41,315 nucleotides of DNA, from NCBI GenBank assembly GCA_020628815.1, contig JAHDEN010000036.1, forward strand, positions 1 to 41,315, read 5' to 3'. Below the pieces are notes generated by a model. That model was given only the letters and a program-made list of their open reading frames with translations, searched no databases and was not told the DNA's origin. The stretch is from Chloroflexota bacterium (GTDB taxonomy: Bacteria; Chloroflexota; Anaerolineae; Promineifilales; Promineifilaceae). Position 1 is the first letter of the stretch; every line of letters begins with the position of its first letter. The position numbers and the translations under genes were made by a program. Of the stretch, positions 33,048-41,315 are shown piece after piece.

Positions 33048-33122
33048 AGAGAAAAGAGTAGAGAGAAAAGAGTAGAGAGGGAAACAAAAGTCTCTCCTCT
33101 CTATCTCTCATCTCTTGTCTTA
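33048..33122. repeat. GA-rich/TC-rich hairpin spacer upstream of the GcvT-like gene
   Basis: The 14-bp unit AGAGAAAAGAGTAG is repeated twice from 33048, and a TCTCTCCTCTCTATCTCTC tract follows from about 33091. The two halves are complementary in style and can fold. It shares the AGAGTAGAGAGA word with the spacer at 31755-31837, in the opposite orientation. Confidence 0.78.
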
Positions 33123-33124
33123 CA

Positions 33125-34267
33125 TTAGTTGCCAGCTTTTACAGCGGTCCAGAGCTCGTCATAAGCTTGAGCCCCTTCGTCACTAGCTTCCGTTAACCAG
33201 AAAAGTTTTTCTTGAACTTCAGCTGGTGGGTAGATCGATGGATCTTCCAAAATTTCGGGCAAAATGAATTCTTCGGCCGCTTTGTTCGGGCTACCGTAGT
33301 AAACATAGTTGGTGATTGCAGCACCATTCTCAGCATCTAACAAGAAGTTCATGAAATGAACGGCCGTATCATAACGTTCTGATGTGGCGGTCACACAAAT
33401 ATTATCTAGCCATTTGACTGCGCCTTCTTCAGGGATCGAGTAATACCAGTTCCCATCTTCAGCCTCTTCGTCATAGGTTTCGTAGTATGCCTGAGCAACA
33501 CCACCGCTCCAGCCGTGGCTCATCACCACTTCGTCTGGCACCAATAGGGTTGATGGGTAGTCTTCGCTGTTAAACGTTTTCCAGAATGGTTTTGCCGCCA
33601 ACATAACCTCAAGCATTTGATCTAATTCAGCTTGTTCTGTGGTATTGGCATCAAAGCCCAAGTAAATCGCGGCCGCGGCCGAAAGCTCACGTGGGTCGTT
33701 CAATACGTTAACGCCACCATCCGCGTATTCTGCCAAATACTCTGGATCAAACAGGTATTTCCAGCTGGTTGGTTCATTGGCTTCAAAGTATTCGTTGCCA
33801 GCGCGGTAACCGATTCCGGTTGTTCCCCATTGGTAAGGCACACAATGTTTATTGCCGGGATCAAATGGTGCGCTCATAAACTGCGGGTCCATGTTGCCAA
33901 TGTTTGACATCGTGCTGATGTCGATTTCAGCCAACAACCCCTGATCGATCATAATCGATACCATGTAGTCAGATGGGAAGATCACGTCGTACCCTTCTGC
34001 CCCAGCATTGAGCTTGGCCAGCAGGTCTTCGTTGGATGCATAGGTATCGTAAATAATTTTAACGCCATGCTCTTCTTCATATTGCGTCAACAATTCTTCA
34101 TCGATGTAATCGGCCCAGTTATAAACGCTAAGTTCAGCAGCTAATTCACCGTCCCCACCGCCAGCACCAGCTTCTGGCCCTCCACCGGGGCCACCTGGTC
34201 CGCCACCACATGCTGCCAGAGCAAAAGCGGCGATCAATGTTGTAAACAAGATCAACTTTTTCAACAT
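33125..34267 (-). CDS. potD: Spermidine/putrescine-type ABC substrate-binding lipoprotein
   Basis: A 380-residue secreted lipoprotein: signal peptide with lipobox LAAC at Cys20, then a Gly/Pro-rich linker. The mature part is a PotD-type binding protein (LSVYNWADYIDEELL, YDTYASNEDLLAKL, YDVIFPSDYMV, PYQWGTTGIGY). AAGGAG lies shortly before the ATG, one of the few strong ribosome sites in the window and in keeping with the high amounts needed of a binding protein. It is separated from potABC by the metalloprotease gene. The ligand is probably a polyamine, but related proteins bind other cationic amines. Confidence 0.9.
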   Translation of the reverse strand: MLKKLILFTTLIAAFALAACGGGPGGPGGGPEAGAGGGDGELAAELSVYNWADYIDEELLTQYEEEHGVKIIYDTYASNEDLLAKLNAGAEGYDVIFPSDYMVSIMIDQGLLAEIDISTMSNIGNMDPQFMSAPFDPGNKHCVPYQWGTTGIGYRAGNEYFEANEPTSWKYLFDPEYLAEYADGGVNVLNDPRELSAAAAIYLGFDANTTEQAELDQMLEVMLAAKPFWKTFNSEDYPSTLLVPDEVVMSHGWSGGVAQAYYETYDEEAEDGNWYYSIPEEGAVKWLDNICVTATSERYDTAVHFMNFLLDAENGAAITNYVYYGSPNKAAEEFILPEILEDPSIYPPAEVQEKLFWLTEASDEGAQAYDELWTAVKAGN

Positions 34268-34328
34268 AATTCTTCTCCTTTGAATATTGTCTATCTAAAA
34301 ATGTTGTTTCTAATCTGAAACAAGAAAT

Positions 34329-35000
34329 TTATTTTAAATTTTCGGCCGTTTTTCGAGCGATCATGATTTCCTCGGCCGTTAACATGAGTCCATCTGTACC
34401 GGAATGCATCAGCCTTTCAGGGTCATTTACATGGATTAAACCCAGTAGATGGCCTAATTCATGGGCCACAACCCGAGCATCATCATTTACAGGGTCGTCT
34501 GCAACAAAAAATGCCAAATGTTGCTCAGACGCTATCCCATTGGGGCCACGGACCGTTTTAACATAATAGCCGCTGATCGGTGTCGAGGGCTGCATGTTCC
34601 GGTTTAGGTCAGCCTGAGCCGCAAAAAACGCGTCCACTTCCCAACGGATAATGTTTGCCGACATGGCGAGGGGAACCGTTGCCCGATGTACTTTTTTAAA
34701 GGTGAATCTGATGCCTGCCTGTGACCAGATTTCATTTGCCCGATTATGGAGCTGCACAACCTCTTCGGCCGTGCGGCTACTTGAAAACGCTAGCTGAGTG
34801 TCATCATAAATAAACACCGATATCGGCAGTTCAATTATCTCACGGTTATCGCTCGGGTCTAGATCGCCGGTTGGTGGGTCAAGCGATACCTGATCAACGG
34901 CCGACAGACCTACCGTATGAACCGTTCTCTGCCTGTCTGCGGGTCCACATCCCACACAAACAAAGAGCACACTCAGCCACAAAAAAACCGGCCGAATCAT
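34329..35000 (-). CDS. Secreted metzincin-like zinc metalloprotease, lipoprotein
   Basis: About 223 residues. Signal peptide with Cys18 in FVCVGCG marks a lipoprotein. The zinc site HELGHLLGLIH and the downstream RLMHSG Met-turn are those of metzincins (matrixin or archaemetzincin type). The body, about residues 60-170, has no other named domain. ATG at 35000 is chosen because it begins the signal peptide; GTG at 35021 would add seven residues. It lies 24 bp after potC and 61 bp before potD, inside the transporter operon, where a protease is not usual. It may trim or shed the binding protein, but this is inference. Confidence 0.85.
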   Translation of the reverse strand: MIRPVFLWLSVLFVCVGCGPADRQRTVHTVGLSAVDQVSLDPPTGDLDPSDNREIIELPISVFIYDDTQLAFSSSRTAEEVVQLHNRANEIWSQAGIRFTFKKVHRATVPLAMSANIIRWEVDAFFAAQADLNRNMQPSTPISGYYVKTVRGPNGIASEQHLAFFVADDPVNDDARVVAHELGHLLGLIHVNDPERLMHSGTDGLMLTAEEIMIARKTAENLK

Positions 35001-35024
35001 TGATACAGTGCAACCGGTCACTTA

Positions 35025-35834
35025 TCAAGTACGTCGCTGAATCATGAGCGAAATAATCACCAAAATGGTTGATCCCATAAACATCAAAGTTGAGATCACA
35101 TTAACCTCTGGTGATGCGCCAAAACGAATTTTTGAAAAGATCAGAACGGGGAGTGTGGTTGAGCCAGGGCCTGCCATGAAAAAGGTAATCACAAAATCAT
35201 CGAGAGACAGGGTAAACGCGAGCAAGGCCCCAGCGATAATACCGGGCAACAGTAGCGGAATGGTGATGCGCCTAAACGTCTCCCACGGATTTGCCCCAAG
35301 ATCGGCCGCCGCCTCTTCAAGCGACGCATCCATATCAGCCAGCCGTGCCCGCACCACAATAGCTACAAACGCAATGTTAAACGCCACATGGGCGATCAAA
35401 ATCGTGTAGCGGCTGAGACTAATCCCTAAAATGACAAAAAACAGGAGTGTGGACAAAGCCATCACGATGTCAGGAATAATGATGGGCAAGTACAAAATCG
35501 CGTCATAAGTAACTTTGCCCCAGAACTTAAAGCGTTCCATAGCGATGGCGGTTAGTGTACCCAAAATTGTACTGATTACGGTTGACCAAAACGCAACCCA
35601 CATGCTGACACGAAATGCGTTTCGCACCGACTCGTCATTAAACACTTCGGTGTACCACCGGGTGCTAAAACCGGTCCATACACTGGCAAAACGATTGTCG
35701 TTAAACGAGTAAACGATCAAGATAATAATGGGCAAATAGAGGAAGACGAACATCCCTATCGCTAGCCAGCTTAGCGCACGTTCATTAAACGATTTTCGAA
35801 TTTTGTTACGAGGTGTGATTGTTGTTGCAGCCAT
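35025..35834 (-). CDS. potC: Polyamine-type ABC transporter permease PotC
   Basis: About 269 residues with six helices. The EAA loop that contacts the ATPase reads EEAAADLGANPWETFRRITIPLLLPGIIAG. The start is ATG at 35834, sharing one base with the potB stop (TAATG), and the frame extension to 35927 lies inside potB. It pairs with PotB to form the membrane channel. The tight overlap shows translational coupling. Confidence 0.93.
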   Translation of the reverse strand: MAATTITPRNKIRKSFNERALSWLAIGMFVFLYLPIIILIVYSFNDNRFASVWTGFSTRWYTEVFNDESVRNAFRVSMWVAFWSTVISTILGTLTAIAMERFKFWGKVTYDAILYLPIIIPDIVMALSTLLFFVILGISLSRYTILIAHVAFNIAFVAIVVRARLADMDASLEEAAADLGANPWETFRRITIPLLLPGIIAGALLAFTLSLDDFVITFFMAGPGSTTLPVLIFSKIRFGASPEVNVISTLMFMGSTILVIISLMIQRRT

Positions 35835-37168
35835 TATTCTCTGGCACCTCCAACGCGGAAGTAGATCATGATGGCGAGTAGCATGATGGCCATCATTAAG
35901 AAGCCGATGGCAGAGCCAAAGGGCCAATCACGCGCTGTCATAAACTGCTGTTGCAGCAGGTTACCCAGCAATGCTACTTTGCCACCGCCCAAAATGGCGG
36001 GCGTCACATATGATCCCAACGAGGGGACAAAAACGATGATACCGGCCGCCACAATGCCGGGCATTGAGAGGGGCAAAAGCACGCGCATGGTGCTTTGATA
36101 ACCGCTGGCGCCCAAGTCGGCCGCAGCTTCTAACAAAGACCAATCGAGCTGTTCAAGATTGCTATAAATGGGGAGAACCACAAAGGGGAAAAAGCCATAA
36201 AACAATCCCATAAACACCGCACCTTGATTAAACAGCAAGGGCAGCGGTTCGGCCGTGATGCTGGCTAGCCATGCGAAAAACCCGCTAGACCCCGCCAACA
36301 TTTGAGCTTGCTCGTGAATCGTAATGGTCCAAATATTGTTGATCAGCCCGGTGTCACGCAAAAGCAACATCCACGCATAAGTGCGCACTAAAAAGTTGGT
36401 CCAAAATGGGATCATGACCAAAAAGATCAAAATGTTGCGCCATTTCTGAGGCTTGCGCGCAATCCAGTAAGCAAACGGATAGCCAAAAAGCAGGCAAACA
36501 ATCGTATTAACCAGCGCCAGCCAGAACGATTTCCAGAAGATTCGCAGATAAATTAACTGACCGCCGATGCGACTAAAAAAGCGGACATAATCATCAAACA
36601 ACGACAAAAAGCCATCTTCTAAAATATTGGGGTAGATGATGGTGCCACGCGGCCCACGTTCGCTCAGGCTAATGACCAACACGATTAAGTTGGGCAGCAC
36701 AAAGAACACGATGAGCCAAAAAGCGGCCGGATAGTTGATGGCCCACGCTGTCTGGCGGGTTAAAAGCAGCAGAATCATCCCGGCCACGGCGGCAAAAAAG
36801 ATCGCCCCCATAAATTCGTCAGCCGCCCACCAATACCCGGTTGCCAACGCTATCAAGATGATGTTGCGTCCAATGGCGGCCGTTTTTGCCCAGCTTATTT
36901 CGCGTAAAATAGCGAAGCCCAGCACCAAATCAACGGCCGCACCTATCCCATAAATCAAATAAGGGGTAATGCTGGGGAACTCGGATAAGGCGCTTTCGAA
37001 TTCAAAAGGGGACCAGCCCACAGAGCCAAAGGTGACCCAGCGCACCAGCAACAATATCCAAAGTAAGCCATGCCCCAGCAAAAACCATGCGGCCGTCCGC
37101 ATTGTGGGTTCTAATCCGGCCGCAAAAGAAACTTCATCTTGATTATGGGGGTTCATTGCGGTTGTCAT
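35834..37168 (-). CDS. potB: Polyamine-type ABC transporter permease PotB with extra N-terminal membrane domain
   Basis: About 444 residues, whereas PotB is usually about 280. Residues from about 145 on are a normal PotB permease with the EAA loop LEAAADLGASGYQSTMRVLLPLSMPGI. Residues about 25-140 add four hydrophobic helices (for example LLGHGLLWILLLVRW, LIYGIGAAVDLVLGFAIL, NIILIALATGYWW and FFAAVAGMILLLL). This part resembles small DoxX- or SPW-like four-helix membrane proteins and could be a fused accessory subunit. The start is ATG at 37168, one base after the potA stop. Confidence 0.88.
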   Translation of the reverse strand: MTTAMNPHNQDEVSFAAGLEPTMRTAAWFLLGHGLLWILLLVRWVTFGSVGWSPFEFESALSEFPSITPYLIYGIGAAVDLVLGFAILREISWAKTAAIGRNIILIALATGYWWAADEFMGAIFFAAVAGMILLLLTRQTAWAINYPAAFWLIVFFVLPNLIVLVISLSERGPRGTIIYPNILEDGFLSLFDDYVRFFSRIGGQLIYLRIFWKSFWLALVNTIVCLLFGYPFAYWIARKPQKWRNILIFLVMIPFWTNFLVRTYAWMLLLRDTGLINNIWTITIHEQAQMLAGSSGFFAWLASITAEPLPLLFNQGAVFMGLFYGFFPFVVLPIYSNLEQLDWSLLEAAADLGASGYQSTMRVLLPLSMPGIVAAGIIVFVPSLGSYVTPAILGGGKVALLGNLLQQQFMTARDWPFGSAIGFLMMAIMLLAIMIYFRVGGARE

Positions 37169-37169
37169 C

Positions 37170-38264
37170 TTATTCTGCCAGCACCTGTGCATTGTCAATT
37201 AGCCATTGAACATGCACTTTGTCGTTCTTATTAAAGGCGACATCTTCCGGCCGGCCTAGATTTTGAACACGCACAAACAGTTTGTCACCTGTGGGGATGA
37301 CAACTTGATAACGGGTATCGGTTCCGATATAGATAATATCGCTGATGGTCCCATCCAGGGTAACTGTTCGATTGTCTGTGTTGAGCAAACCGGTTTGCAA
37401 AGACAGACTAATTTTCTCCGGCCGGATAGCAACAGTTGCGCTTTGCCCGGTCGGCAGTTTCTCTTTGGCGGCACCTGACAATTTAACCCCAGCTGATTCC
37501 AACGTAGCCGATGACTTATCAGAGTCAATTACTTCCCCATTGATAAAATTGGTTTCCCCGATAAAGTCAGCCACAAAGCGATTATTTGGCTGCTCATAAA
37601 TCTCACGAGCTGGGCCAATCTGTTGCACCTTGCCGTCGCTCATAACTGCAATCCGATCAGACATTGTGATCGCTTCTTCTTGGTCATGGGTGACATAAAT
37701 AAAGGTTATGCCAAGCTCTTGTTGGATCTGTTTGAGCTCGAGCTGCATGTTTTTACGCAACTTAAGGTCAAGTGCACCGAGTGGCTCGTCGAGCAGCAGA
37801 ACTTTGGGCCAGTTGACGATGGCCCGTGCCAACGCCACTCGCTGCTTTTGGCCACCCGACATTTGTGTGGTGCGACGTTCCCCATATCCATCCATTTCAA
37901 CCAGCCCCAAGGCGGCATCCACTCGTTTTTTAATTTCATCGGCCGGGACTTTTGCCATTTCTAAGCCAAAAGCAACATTTTTGGCCACGGTCATGTGTGG
38001 GAAAAGCGCATAGCTTTGAAACACCGTATTCACCGGCCGACGATAGGCCGGGACCCCTGCAACAGGTTGTCCCATAATCGAAATTTGCCCTATCGTCGGC
38101 TGCTCAAAACCAGCAATCAAACGCAATGTTGTTGTTTTGCCACATCCACTAGGACCCAGTAAAGAGAAAAATTCACCATCTTTAATATCAATCGAAATAT
38201 TATCGACAGCAACGACATCACCGAACGCCTTGGTTACATCTGTTATTTGGACTGCAGATGACAT
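37170..38264 (-). CDS. potA: Polyamine-type ABC transporter ATPase PotA
   Basis: 364 residues. Walker [11 protein letters not shown]-loop [12 protein letters not shown], signature [15 protein letters not shown], Walker [13 protein letters not shown] and the switch His in YVTHDQEEA are all present. The C-terminal TOBE domain (after about residue 270) includes VAIRPEKI. It drives the import through PotBC and is the first transporter gene after the Lrp/AsnC regulator (16-bp gap). Confidence 0.95.
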   Translation of the reverse strand: MSSAVQITDVTKAFGDVVAVDNISIDIKDGEFFSLLGPSGCGKTTTLRLIAGFEQPTIGQISIMGQPVAGVPAYRRPVNTVFQSYALFPHMTVAKNVAFGLEMAKVPADEIKKRVDAALGLVEMDGYGERRTTQMSGGQKQRVALARAIVNWPKVLLLDEPLGALDLKLRKNMQLELKQIQQELGITFIYVTHDQEEAITMSDRIAVMSDGKVQQIGPAREIYEQPNNRFVADFIGETNFINGEVIDSDKSSATLESAGVKLSGAAKEKLPTGQSATVAIRPEKISLSLQTGLLNTDNRTVTLDGTISDIIYIGTDTRYQVVIPTGDKLFVRVQNLGRPEDVAFNKNDKVHVQWLIDNAQVLAE

Positions 38265-38280
38265 AATTTGCTCATTAAAC

Positions 38281-38766
38281 TCAACTGGCGTTAAGCTCTT
38301 CCTTTTCGTCTACATCTAAGTTTTTTTCAACGTCCACTTCTTCCAATTTATAAGTATGAAGGACGAGTGTGGAAACGGTTTTTTGTACCCCTTCCACCAT
38401 TTGCAATTTGTCGCGGATAAACCCAGCAAGATGATGCCGGTCGCGACAGCGAACTTCTACCATCAGATCATACTCTCCAGAAACCATCAGCAAATAGCTG
38501 ACTTCAGGAAACGCCTTAATGGCTTGTGCGGCTCCATCTAAATGTGGTGGGGCAACAGTAACTTGTATAATTGCGGGGGATTCAAATCCTACTTTGTGGG
38601 GGTCTACGAGTCCAATAATCCGAATAACGTCATCTTCAATAAGCCGGGCAGCTCGTTTACGTACGGTTCCCTCCGTGACACCTATTGCGCGAGCAATATC
38701 GGTGTACGATTTCCGGCCGTCTGCTTGAAGATGTGAAAGTATTGAACGATCGATTTGGTCTAACAT
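38281..38766 (-). CDS. Lrp/AsnC-family regulator heading the amine cluster
   Basis: 161 residues: winged HTH ([20 protein letters not shown] to [12 protein letters not shown]) and RAM domain ([32 protein letters not shown]). It ends with an acidic tail ([18 protein letters not shown]). It is the first gene of the leftward run that includes potABCD and the catabolic genes, so it probably senses the imported amine or a product and controls the operon and itself. It is only modestly similar to the Lrp at 20208, so the two have separate roles. Confidence 0.92.
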   Translation of the reverse strand: MLDQIDRSILSHLQADGRKSYTDIARAIGVTEGTVRKRAARLIEDDVIRIIGLVDPHKVGFESPAIIQVTVAPPHLDGAAQAIKAFPEVSYLLMVSGEYDLMVEVRCRDRHHLAGFIRDKLQMVEGVQKTVSTLVLHTYKLEEVDVEKNLDVDEKEELNAS

Positions 38767-38781
38767 AGCGAATCGGCCGAG

Positions 38782-38809
38782 ATTGTAAGACGAAATTCGG
38801 AATTGTCAA
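38782..38809 (-). promoter_or_regulatory. Promoter of the Lrp-pot operon
   Basis: TTGACA (38809-38804), 16 bases, TACAAT (38787-38782) on the minus strand. The ATG at 38766 begins 15 bases downstream of the -10 box, so the leader is at most about 8-9 bases and has no Shine-Dalgarno site. The decamer TTGACAATTC at the -35 region is also found in the kbl promoter. Confidence 0.78.
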
Positions 38810-38823
38810 ACCTTATTTTGCTA

Positions 38824-38862
38824 AAAACGTAAAAGGGGGTATCTGAATATTCAGATACCCCC
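38824..38862 (-). terminator. Terminator of the right-edge surface protein gene
   Basis: A perfect 28-bp palindrome (arms GGGGGTATCTGAAT, 38835-38848, and its complement to 38862). A T-rich stretch follows on the minus strand. The core ATCTGAATATTCAGAT (38841-38856) differs by one base from that at 6806-6821. Confidence 0.88.
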
Positions 38863-38907
38863 TAGAGAGTAAAACACCTTGTACGGTTCGGTTATAGAGA
38901 GATGGCT

Positions 38908-41315
38908 TTAGGGCTCAATGATGTTGATATCATCAACCGTAAAGCGTACAGGTAAACTACTTTGCGAAGAGGATGTTGCAAACAAATATCCAAAACCTCC
39001 AGAAGCCTGCAGTGCTGATTCTGAATCAGTTGCGCTGAATTGCCATTCAGCCGGTTCAGGATCAGTTACCTCCCACATCTTAACTTCAAAAGTCGTTGGT
39101 GAAGTTCCAGTTACTCTGACTTTGACATTGTAATCTGTATTAGGCGCAAATGATGCATTCGAAATCCACTTACGGGGGGTAACTAAAGACCATGATCCAT
39201 TATCAGACTTTGCCAATCCCATATATACAGATCCGCTTTTAAATACCCGAAGTGAAACTTGATACTTCGTTGTTGAATTTATGAAGCGTGGCTCATAAAT
39301 GAACTCGTGCCAAGACTGAGGTGCGGTATCCACATTCAAAATCATTGTTGCTTCTGAATTAATTGCGGTATTGCCATCTACAAAAGTCTTAAGTTTTTGA
39401 CCACTGGATGTTAAGTCAACCGTTCCCTTGGAGCCATCAACACCAAAATTCGCATTATTGGCGCCAACATACTTGTAAATACCACCTACATCTGCACTGC
39501 CCAATGAACCGGCTTCAGATCGTGAAAATGAATCAGCCACGTAGACGTTACCTGAAATAGGAGGAACAGCAGTTGGTGTCGGGGTAGGTGTTGCTGGTGC
39601 GGATTCGATGGCTTTTAAAATGATCAGGTCGTCAAGCGTCATGACTACGGGGGTGTTAGTGGTTGCTGAAGATGCTTGAAAGCGTAATCCGAAAGCACCA
39701 GCCGTCTGTAAAGATGCTGATGAGTCTGTTGTTTCAGCATGCCAAACGGTCGGCTCCGTTGCACCATCTGCCCAAACACGAGCTTTTAAATAAGTCGGGT
39801 TTGTAGATGAAGTCTGGACGCGAACGTTCAAATATTCACCTGTTGAAGATAGAACACCCGGCACGTTTGTGTAATTCTCTAAACGAGACCACGATCCATT
39901 GTCATATTTTTGAAATGCGATCTGAACAACTCCAGATGTGTTTGTTCGAACCGCAGTCCGGTACATTGTGCGTGATTGCACACGACGCGTGATGACTTTA
40001 ACTTCTTGCCAACCATCCGTGTCATTATCAGATTTTATTTTGAAGGAAAGGTCAGAGTCAAGGGCTGAAACACTCTGCAAAATCGCTTCACGGCCGGTGG
40101 CTGATGTGAGCATCACGTCTGCCGTTCCATCGTTTATGTCAAAGTCGTTGGATGCCGCTGAGCCCCAAAGATGGGTGTATGCACCACCGACTTCGGCCGC
40201 TCCCCACTGATCAGTCTCGGTTCTTGAGAATGAATCAAACACCCAATAATCGTCTGGATTTCCAACTGATGGTGTTGCTGTTGGCGTTGGGGTTGGGAAC
40301 AAGTCATCCGTTAAACCTGTAACCTGATAATCATCAATTGACATTTGAATCGGCACATTGGTTGTGTTGCCACCTGCTTGGAATTTTAGACCAACAGAAC
40401 CAGCTTGTTGTAAAGCTGACTCCGAATCTGTTGTCGTCATATTCCATGTTGATGGTTCATTAGCAGATGCATTCCAAATTCGCACAGCCAATTGGGTTGG
40501 AGAACTACCTTCGGTCACAACACGAATGTTGTACGGGGTATTGGGTAAAAATATGAAGTTCGGAATAGTGTAGTTATTCTCAAGCCGTGTCCAAGATCTA
40601 TTGACCAGTCGGTCGAAAAATAAGGTAACTGATCCGTTGCTGTTTATGCGCACGACAGAACGATACATGGTGTTATTGTTCATGCGACGGGAATGAATCT
40701 TGACATCCATCCAGCTTGAAGGGAGCTTGTCGGCCGAAAATACAAACAGGGTATCTGTATCCAAAGCTGAAACTGAGCCAAGGTTGGCTTCGCGCCCCAT
40801 ACCGGCCGACGTTAAATTGACCAGCCCCATCTCTCCATCAATTTCAAATGACTGAGTGGCCGAACTGCCCCAAAGATGGGTATATGCCCCACCGGTGTCT
40901 GCATCATTCCAACCAGCGGCCGAAACCCTAGAGAAATCGTCAGATACATAGGTAGTGCCACTAACCGGCGGTGTTGCGGTTGGTGCCAAAGTCTGCGTCG
41001 CTGTCGCTGTTTGTGTTGCAGTTGCTGTCGGCGACGAGGTTGGTGTTGGAGTTTGCGTTGGTGTCGCAGTCTGTGTGGCTGTTGCCGTTGGCGTTAGTGT
41101 CTGTGTTGCAGTCACAGTGGGAGTTAGCGTCTGTGTGGCTGTTGCCGTTGGCGTTAACGTCTGTGTGGCTGTTGCCGTTGGTGTTAACGTCTGTGTGGCT
41201 GTTGCCGTTGGTGTTAGCGTCTGCGTTGCGGTCACTGTTGGGGTCAACGTTTGTGTTGCAGTTGCCGTTGGCGTTAGTGTCTGTGTTGCAGTCACAGTGG
41301 GAGTTAGCGTCTGTG
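38908..41315 (-). CDS. Surface protein with Thr/Pro decapeptide repeats and three LamG-like modules, 5' end outside the window
   Basis: The frame is open to the right edge, so the signal peptide and start are missing; about 802 residues are seen. The visible N-terminal 110 residues are Thr/Pro/Gln repeats of a ten-residue unit ([10 protein letters not shown]). Three similar beta-rich modules follow, starting near residues 113 (YVSDDFSR), 350 (WVFDSFSR) and 580 (YVADSFSR). Each has GGAYTHLWG- or GGIYKYVG-like, R(R)xxxxTxYR, GSWxxLE and DSxSALQxAGxxGxxFQ elements, and they are joined by PTPTPT linkers. The fold resembles LamG/concanavalin or DUF1080-like glycan-binding domains. It was probably exported and exposed on the cell surface. 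Confidence 0.85.
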   Translation of the reverse strand, partial: QTLTPTVTATQTLTPTATATQTLTPTVTATQTLTPTATATQTLTPTATATQTLTPTATATQTLTPTVTATQTLTPTATATQTATPTQTPTPTSSPTATATQTATATQTLAPTATPPVSGTTYVSDDFSRVSAAGWNDADTGGAYTHLWGSSATQSFEIDGEMGLVNLTSAGMGREANLGSVSALDTDTLFVFSADKLPSSWMDVKIHSRRMNNNTMYRSVVRINSNGSVTLFFDRLVNRSWTRLENNYTIPNFIFLPNTPYNIRVVTEGSSPTQLAVRIWNASANEPSTWNMTTTDSESALQQAGSVGLKFQAGGNTTNVPIQMSIDDYQVTGLTDDLFPTPTPTATPSVGNPDDYWVFDSFSRTETDQWGAAEVGGAYTHLWGSAASNDFDINDGTADVMLTSATGREAILQSVSALDSDLSFKIKSDNDTDGWQEVKVITRRVQSRTMYRTAVRTNTSGVVQIAFQKYDNGSWSRLENYTNVPGVLSSTGEYLNVRVQTSSTNPTYLKARVWADGATEPTVWHAETTDSSASLQTAGAFGLRFQASSATTNTPVVMTLDDLIILKAIESAPATPTPTPTAVPPISGNVYVADSFSRSEAGSLGSADVGGIYKYVGANNANFGVDGSKGTVDLTSSGQKLKTFVDGNTAINSEATMILNVDTAPQSWHEFIYEPRFINSTTKYQVSLRVFKSGSVYMGLAKSDNGSWSLVTPRKWISNASFAPNTDYNVKVRVTGTSPTTFEVKMWEVTDPEPAEWQFSATDSESALQASGGFGYLFATSSSQSSLPVRFTVDDINIIEP
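41060..41315. repeat. 30-bp tandem coding repeat (decapeptide minisatellite)
   Basis: About eight copies of a 30-bp unit coding for [10 protein letters not shown] or its TVT variant, continuing past the window edge. The copies differ mainly at third codon positions, which suggests recombination-driven turnover under protein-level constraint. Confidence 0.9.

Noticed and set aside
41060-41315. CRISPR-like array at the right edge
   Set aside because: The repeats are direct 30-bp units without unique spacers and are in frame with a Thr/Pro-rich protein.

Overview
The window looks like part of a chromosome from a Chloroflexota bacterium, probably of the Anaerolineae type. This is inferred from protein style: Pro/Thr-rich linkers on surface proteins, a STAND NTPase with an effector-associated domain, moderate GC content, and few Shine-Dalgarno sites. 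No rRNA, tRNA, CRISPR array, transposase or phage gene was seen. The hexamer CGGCCG recurs about 155 times in both genes and spacers. It is absent from the AT-rich partial gene at the left edge.

Left part (1-15,180). A partial TPR protein faces a lipoprotein (IPT/TIG plus SH3-like domains), which lies downstream of an EAD-nSTAND1-TM-TPR protein that could be a conflict or signalling switch. Next come an arginase-like protein and a two-gene surface cluster: a membrane-anchored protein with four LamG-like modules, and an acyltransferase-3 with a histone-H1-like Lys/Ala tail. selO follows. Beyond it is a decayed second copy of the acyltransferase, with an in-frame TAA and a 366-bp deletion at a 9-bp direct repeat. 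The two loci share a 62-bp upstream element and a terminator core. A well-signalled 68-residue membrane protein closes this part.

Middle part (15,180-24,100). A GrdB-like protein has an in-frame UGA followed by UxxC context and a hairpin that fits a bacterial SECIS, so it is probably a selenoprotein. It overlaps a TauE/TSUP exporter. Then come an AI-2E-type membrane protein, a two-domain VOC protein with a leaderless promoter, and two uncharacterised genes divergent from an Lrp/AsnC regulator. The threonine-to-glycine pair kbl-tdh follows; this Tdh lacks all four structural-zinc cysteines. An XRE-cupin regulator sits upstream of kbl.

Right part (24,130-38,770). One long leftward cluster reads: Lrp/AsnC regulator, potA, potB (with four extra TM helices), potC, a lipoprotein metzincin-like protease, potD, a GcvT-like aminomethyltransferase, a PYROXD2-like FAD oxidoreductase, agmatinase, a carbon-nitrogen hydrolase, four tandem GNAT paralogues and a GabT-like aminotransferase. 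Together they suggest uptake and breakdown of polyamines or guanidino compounds towards GABA and C1/glycine metabolism, sensed by the first-gene regulator. At the right edge is a partial surface protein with a decapeptide minisatellite and three LamG-like modules.

Many spacers hold imperfect inverted repeats, each built from its own short word. In two places such a repeat supplies the last codons of the neighbouring gene.
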